From Clostridiales bacterium (GTDB lineage: Bacteria > Bacillota > Clostridia > Christensenellales > Aristaeellaceae), in assembly GCA_004556395.1 (NCBI GenBank), contig SFHK01000004.1:1-64000 (forward strand): a stretch of 64,000 nt of DNA, read 5' to 3'. The notes under the pieces are model-generated. The model saw only the letters and a program-made list of their open reading frames with translations, was not told the origin of the DNA and ran no database searches. Position numbers and translations under genes: made by a program. Of this stretch, positions 61,101 to 64,000 are shown in pieces. Positions within the stretch are counted from its first letter, which is position 1. The number at the start of each line of letters is the position of its first letter.

Positions 61101-63968
61101 AAGCGTCGCCAGCAATTCCACCGTCTCGCCCGCGGAAACCGTCAGGCTCGTCCGATTCAGCTTCACGCTCGTCGGCGCTTTCACGACGGTAACCCTTATC
61201 TTCCTCGACACACCCGCCACGCTGAGCGTGATCGTCGCCGTTCCGGTCTTTACACCCTTGATCCGATGACCATTTACAGCCGCGATCCTGCTGTTGCTCG
61301 TGGAAAGCGCAATTTCAGCGTCGGGATTTTCCTCTCCGTTCGCATCGCAGGCAACCGGAGAAAGCGCGTAGATCTCGCCGAGCCCCACCTTCATTTCGTC
61401 CGCCGCATTCAGCCGCTCGTTTCCGGAAAGCTGAATCTCCGCAAGTTCCGGCTTCACCTGCACGTAGGCCTTTGCCGTCAAAGCCTGCCCATTGGCCGTC
61501 TGAACGGTCGCGTCAATCTGAATGCTGCCCTCGCCCAGCGCGCGCACCTCGCCCGTGCACTCGTCAATCGTCGCAATGCCCTCCGCGCTTTCATCCACAA
61601 TTGCGAACCGCGCAAAGCCGGTGGCATTTTCCGGCTCAAACACGAGCTTCGGCGCAAGCGTCATGCCCTTCGAAAGCACATAGCTGCTCTTTTCGAAGGC
61701 AATCTTCTGCGCGACGGGCGTTACCTTCACCGTGCAGACCGCCGTGTGTCCGTTATACGTCTTCGCGGTCACCTTCACGGTGCCTTCTCCGATGGCGCGA
61801 ACTGTCGCGGCGCCGTTTTCCTTTCCTTCCTCCACCACCGCGATTCGCTCATCCGCGCTCGTCCAGTGAATGGCTCCGGCCGTACCGGAGGGCAGCTCCG
61901 CCGTAAGCGTACAGGTTTCCCCAACGGGCAGCGTTTCGGTCGTCTTTCCAAGCGTCACCTTCGCGGGCGCTTTGCGTACCGTGTACGAAATCTGCTTTTC
62001 GTATCCATTGTCCGTCGTCAGCGTAATCACGGCGGAGCCGGTCTTAACGCCCTTGATGCGGGTGCCTTCCACATCCACAAACGCCCGATTGGACGACTTC
62101 ACGGTGACGCCCACCGTTTCAAGCACCTTTCCCCGTCCCGTTTTCACCACGGGATTCAGGCTGATGATTTCGCCCACGCCGATCTCGGTTCGAGCCGTTC
62201 CCAGCTCAATCTGCGCCGCGGCTTCAAGCACCTCAATTTCGCATGTTGCAGACAGGCTTTCATTAATATATGCCGTGACGACCGTCTGGCCCGCACGCAT
62301 CGCATGCACTTCAACAATGTTCTCGCCCTTGTCGGTAAGAACCACTTCGTCCTGATCGGCGGGAGCCGAATAGCTCACATGCGCATAGACATCCTTCCCG
62401 TCAAAGGACGCCTTCAATTCGATTTTCTGACCCTCGTTCAACGACAGACTGGTGTAGTTCAGTGAAAACGTCTCCGGCTTTTCCAGCACGGAAATCGTAC
62501 AATAGCCCTCTACCCTCGTTCCCAGGAACGCGTTCGTTATGACCGCACGAATCACCGCCGTGCCCGCCGCATGCGTCTTTACAACGCCGCCTTTCACGGT
62601 TGCAACCGCTTCATTGCTGCTGTACCAGCCGTCCGCGTCCACTTCGCCCAGGCTTCCGGCATTGATTTCGTACTTCAGCTGTATTTCTTCGTTCACGCCG
62701 GCCATAAGGCTTTCCTGCGCAAACGTCAACGCCGTCGGCGCAGGCTTCACCGTCACCTTCACCGTTTCCGTAACGCTGCCTGCGCTGGCGCGCACTTCAC
62801 AGGCTCCGACCGCGACGGCCTGAACCTGCGTTTCCGTTCCGGTTGCAGCTTCGTCCATAAGCGCGAGCACCTTTGCATCGACGCTTTCGAACTTCACTGT
62901 GACCGCTTCGCTGATATCTTCCCCGTTTTCATCCAGAACCTGCGCGGACAGGCGCGCCTTTTCTCCCGCGCCAAGCTCATTATCGTTTCGATTTTCCTTC
63001 TTTTCAAGCGTCAGGATGATTTTCGCCGCTCTGCGTTCTTCTCCTGCGCTCTCCGAACGCTGCTCTTCCGTCACATCTTCCACGCCCGATTCGGACGGCG
63101 TCACTTCCGCGGGCGCTGCCGTTTCTGCAGGCCGCTCCGGCTCCACGGGCGTTGCAGACTCCATCGGCTTTTCTACCTCCGCAGGAGTCGCGGTCTTCTC
63201 CGCCTCTGCGGGTGTTGCGGGCTCCGTGGGCTTCTCCGCCTCCGCAGGAGATGCGTTCTTCGCGTCGCTTTCATAAACCGTCAGCGTCAGGATCGCTACG
63301 TCGTACTTCTTCCCGCCCGCATCCACATATGTATGCGCCGCACTTACACCCGCCATACCGGTTTTAAAGGAAGCAATCGCGCCGTCGCTCATCGGCTTTG
63401 CCGCCTTTGCCGAAGCGAAAGCCGTTTCCACGCCATTCTCCGTCGCAAACGCGATTTCCATGCGCGCATTCACCCGGCGAATCGCATACACAACGCCTTT
63501 TGACAGCTCTCCATACGCATCCGCCGCACCGGCGCTCGCATAAACCCGCGCGCTTCCCGTGAGCTTGACATAGCCCTTCCGGAAACTCGGATTCTCGCTG
63601 ACCGTCTTTTCGAAATCAATTTCCGGCGCAGCTTCGCCCGCCGTAGCTACCTCGGATTCATTCGGCACGTCAGGCGATACGGATATCTCCGGTTCAGGCG
63701 TAGCAGACGCTTCCGGTTCAACCGTCACCTCCGGCACGACAGACTTTTCCGGTTCGACCGTCGTCTCCGGCACAACCGTCGGCTCAGGAGAGACCGCCGT
63801 ATCAAGCATCGGTTCTCCCGTCGTGCTAACTGTCGGCGTTTCCGAAACCATCTCCGTCTCCGAAGACACAAGCGGCACAACTTCCGGCTTCTCCCCTTCG
63901 CCAAAGACCGGAATGCCGGTCAGTACCATCATGAAAACCATTATCCACGCAAAAACACGTTTTTTCAT
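55161..63968 (-). CDS. Second giant secreted Ig-like repeat protein, DUF6273-like tip
   Basis: A 2935-residue paralog of the preceding giant protein, with ATG 63968 behind GGAGG. It has a signal peptide (MKKRVFAWIMVFMMVLTGIP), a Thr/Pro/Glu-rich stretch, the same SH3-like segment (GYVKLTGSARVYASAGA), a PAEAEKP-type linker (about residues 235-290) and nine three-domain Ig-like super-repeats from about 330 to 2600. The C-terminal 200 residues are a different domain with IAWRVLTVKDGKALVLTEKI, WWLRDSGKYTDSPRYVVNAM and VGYRPAMWI, the pattern of DUF6273. The two giants lie 184 bp apart on the same strand; this one is upstream. No membrane or sortase anchor is seen. Surface display or matrix formation is inferred. 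Confidence 0.85.
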   Translation of the reverse strand: MKKRVFAWIMVFMMVLTGIPVFGEGEKPEVVPLVSSETEMVSETPTVSTTGEPMLDTAVSPEPTVVPETTVEPEKSVVPEVTVEPEASATPEPEISVSPDVPNESEVATAGEAAPEIDFEKTVSENPSFRKGYVKLTGSARVYASAGAADAYGELSKGVVYAIRRVNARMEIAFATENGVETAFASAKAAKPMSDGAIASFKTGMAGVSAAHTYVDAGGKKYDVAILTLTVYESDAKNASPAEAEKPTEPATPAEAEKTATPAEVEKPMESATPVEPERPAETAAPAEVTPSESGVEDVTEEQRSESAGEERRAAKIILTLEKKENRNDNELGAGEKARLSAQVLDENGEDISEAVTVKFESVDAKVLALMDEAATGTETQVQAVAVGACEVRASAGSVTETVKVTVKPAPTALTFAQESLMAGVNEEIQLKYEINAGSLGEVDADGWYSSNEAVATVKGGVVKTHAAGTAVIRAVITNAFLGTRVEGYCTISVLEKPETFSLNYTSLSLNEGQKIELKASFDGKDVYAHVSYSAPADQDEVVLTDKGENIVEVHAMRAGQTVVTAYINESLSATCEIEVLEAAAQIELGTARTEIGVGEIISLNPVVKTGRGKVLETVGVTVKSSNRAFVDVEGTRIKGVKTGSAVITLTTDNGYEKQISYTVRKAPAKVTLGKTTETLPVGETCTLTAELPSGTAGAIHWTSADERIAVVEEGKENGAATVRAIGEGTVKVTAKTYNGHTAVCTVKVTPVAQKIAFEKSSYVLSKGMTLAPKLVFEPENATGFARFAIVDESAEGIATIDECTGEVRALGEGSIQIDATVQTANGQALTAKAYVQVKPELAEIQLSGNERLNAADEMKVGLGEIYALSPVACDANGEENPDAEIALSTSNSRIAAVNGHRIKGVKTGTATITLSVAGVSRKIRVTVVKAPTSVKLNRTSLTVSAGETVELLATLPNAVGTVAWKTGDTDVAAIEKTEVVNGNTTKVLLRTAKAGTVTITATSYDGKKKATCKLRVTEAPTGLVFAEESYSVSEGATVQMSVAVLPAGGNYTVRYEVEDETVASVGDAGRLTAKREGTTFVTAKVVDYRTGTILAAKAQVLVTPGFEKLEIQSDRMADGVLRIGLREVVTLDCDVFDRTGAKREDARLHLTAGNAKVAAVSGMRVKGVKTGKTKVAVLTENGVTREIDVEVVAAPTAVKLNKGSAKLSVGETLQLEAKLTKGVGSVSWSTSNAKVALVTNGLVTAKSTGTATIRVRTYNGKTAACKVTVLDAPTGLVFDKAVYELLEGRTVRVKGVFLPTGSYGNVAFEIVGSDIATVDERGVVEALRAGEAMIRATTRNYEEGRDVVAESRLVIRTAPVRILIGNAVAQIGKGEVVQLDVHAYDGYGEDITESTTFTVKTSKKTIVAVQQDETGICVKGTGTGKATITIQAKNGAKATLTINAKKAPGKLAFDAKKQKNALAFGESISLAVKDSAGGGCSGYTFECEPAGIVQIDEKGLVTALHAGMVTVKASAYNGKSCECVLTVHEALQSLAFAQDSLTVGEQRQQKPELVVTPANGYDYEIRYTLEDMRNPDGSPAEKAIAAVGEDGTVKGLYAGSATLRASYTAGDIKKEATVAIVVERAVCRIEFPKDQITSLGQGSECALSPIGYDARGEKLEDGFACRLTSSSTKCISVTDDQTLRAVKTGRAKITCVSADNEKVKKAIWLTVVKAPTKVVVKESVDMPVGATLRLIATVTPKVLDGVRFESENEEIAKVDAQTGWITAVSVGETRVVATTYNGKTDACRVVIHPLIEKVSFERETYILGKGSTFTPAYSFAPEDALGTLAFVSDDAAIAAVDEKTGLVTGVSVGETTLRVRTTENKAEVGTVRVVVKEAPKTVEIEALRPIGVGETAKLNVKAADETDAEILATFSYKSSNTKIAKVSAKGEVKGIARGTAKITVTAVGSASQTLTVTVGASPVKVALNRTQMKLQVGETAQLEAKLPSGQAGNIAFASGNKAVATVDADTGLITGVGAGAVTITAKTYNGKTAKCTVTVAEAPESIAFGATVYSVGEGKTLKPELIMEPADSYGTPVYEIACDDPDYEIASADASGAVTGQFSGSATLTARVKRYDTGDELTASCEILVLPAPRRIELESGTVSVGVKESVTIEPVAYDARGNRVETEFTLKSAKTAYVTVSGLKVTGKKAGSSAVTVTAANGFATKLTVKVLAAPGSVGISRKQATISECEKLRLAAALPKGTAGRITWSSSNEALATVEDGLVTVYRTGTVTITAKAFNNKKAACVVTIKSEPTGIWFDTADGAAIGEGSKYTRKAVIREEEVGRITYSSSNPYVAYVNASTGEVLARREGETEIVATVMNRKTGEAFTASYSVKVTPAPVKIRVDNAQTRVGVGESINLRAIAIDGMGRELPIELAYTSSNKAYMTVSADGTVKGIKKGSVTIAIKAYNGLTRTVALTVVDAPASVRLSAQEINVVKTNAAGYECRLLAWIGTERATNLRWTSSDETVVTVENGVLTGVRRGTATVTATTYNGKTASCIVHVYNEPTGIRLSSDELTIYEDMTATLKVIFADGEWSPVEFISANEEIAEVTSEGRVTGMLAGTTEIRVKTVNGVSNVCALTVKRSPVRITCDTAENGCVGLPITWAIKSLAEEYQSNEHFTYKVYADNRLVETVGSTTERTLTYTPKIAGAYSIEVALDDFDVSIIGGKVTVAAKLIMGSFHGEEIAWRVLTVKDGKALVLTEKILTARGYFNPSWIKYKYAGWDGSHIGSIGSNVIYNTGRRFYCSPSRIPKNRALTEFCTEQYLNETYHARWWCNGTFLNGSFTAAERTRIAVNGSDRIFFLSAAEVREYLPENADRKAVPTAYAISQNSRIKNTKCWWLRDSGKYTDSPRYVVNAMHVSGTGVISTAGSDVGHSDVGYRPAMWITIGG

Positions 63969-64000
63969 GATTTCCTCCATCCATTCGCTCGTCCGGACAT

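Noticed and set aside
1..64000. CRISPR arrays, rRNA genes and prophage structural genes
   Set aside because: No regularly spaced short repeats, rRNA motifs or capsid, tail or terminase genes were seen. The tandem repeats in the giant genes are in-frame coding repeats.

Overview
The window comes from an anaerobic, spore-forming Firmicute of the Clostridia type. The evidence is a SpoIVB sporulation peptidase, a T-box leader, an indolepyruvate:ferredoxin oxidoreductase, the tilS-hpt-ftsH gene order seen in Bacillus and Clostridia, a ferrous-iron Feo system, MgtE transporters and giant secreted Ig-repeat proteins. A gut or rumen origin is an inference. Two compositional regimes meet near 12.7-13.3 kb: the left arm is clearly AT-richer and the right arm GC-richer. 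The junction lies in a truncated surface-protein gene, a fragment resembling a mobilization gene, and a repeat, so it is either a horizontal-transfer edge or an assembly join.

Left arm (1-12.8 kb). A secreted lipase-like hydrolase runs off the left edge. Next is an operon behind a tyrosine-type T-box (candidate specifier UAC): aryl/acyl-CoA ligase, IorA, IorB and an aminotransferase. A convergent sodium:solute symporter has its own leader, a 17-residue peptide with four consecutive Tyr codons followed by mutually exclusive antiterminator and terminator arms. Together these suggest a tyrosine-starvation regulon that takes up an arylacetate, activates it with CoA, reductively carboxylates it and transaminates it to an aromatic amino acid. 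A domain-permuted GH3 glycosidase, a PAP2 phosphatase and a truncated leucine-rich-repeat protein follow.

Middle (13-20 kb). The feoA-feoB-FeoB-associated protein operon is joined by ATGA overlaps and has a palindromic operator. A compact 3.6-kb element is integrated in tRNA-Lys(CTT), flanked by 51-bp direct repeats. It carries a tyrosine integrase, a DnaD-like protein, two small proteins, a ribbon-helix-helix protein and 1.35 kb of very GC-rich, repeat-laden noncoding DNA. A LacI-family regulator follows.

Housekeeping block (20-44 kb). It holds a leader-peptide/terminator region before two tandem mgtE genes, a TtcA-like enzyme, an AzgA-type purine permease, spoIVB, tilS-hpt-ftsH, tgt-yajC, a small membrane-anchored Ig protein, rhaA, a SecG with an unusual 220-residue extracytoplasmic extension, rnr, lon-engB, a MATE exporter and an HExxH metallopeptidase-like protein. 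TTG start codons are frequent. A 126-168 bp TIR-bearing repeat occurs twice, with a 38-bp remnant.

Right end (44.8-64 kb). Two consecutive giant secreted proteins (3388 and about 2935 residues) share a signal peptide, an SH3-like head, a Pro/Thr/Ala/Glu-rich linker and nine copies of a roughly 256-residue three-domain Ig-like super-repeat in the same order. They differ at the C-terminus: BspA-type leucine-rich repeat versus DUF6273-like domain. They look like an ancient tandem duplication that swapped its tip.
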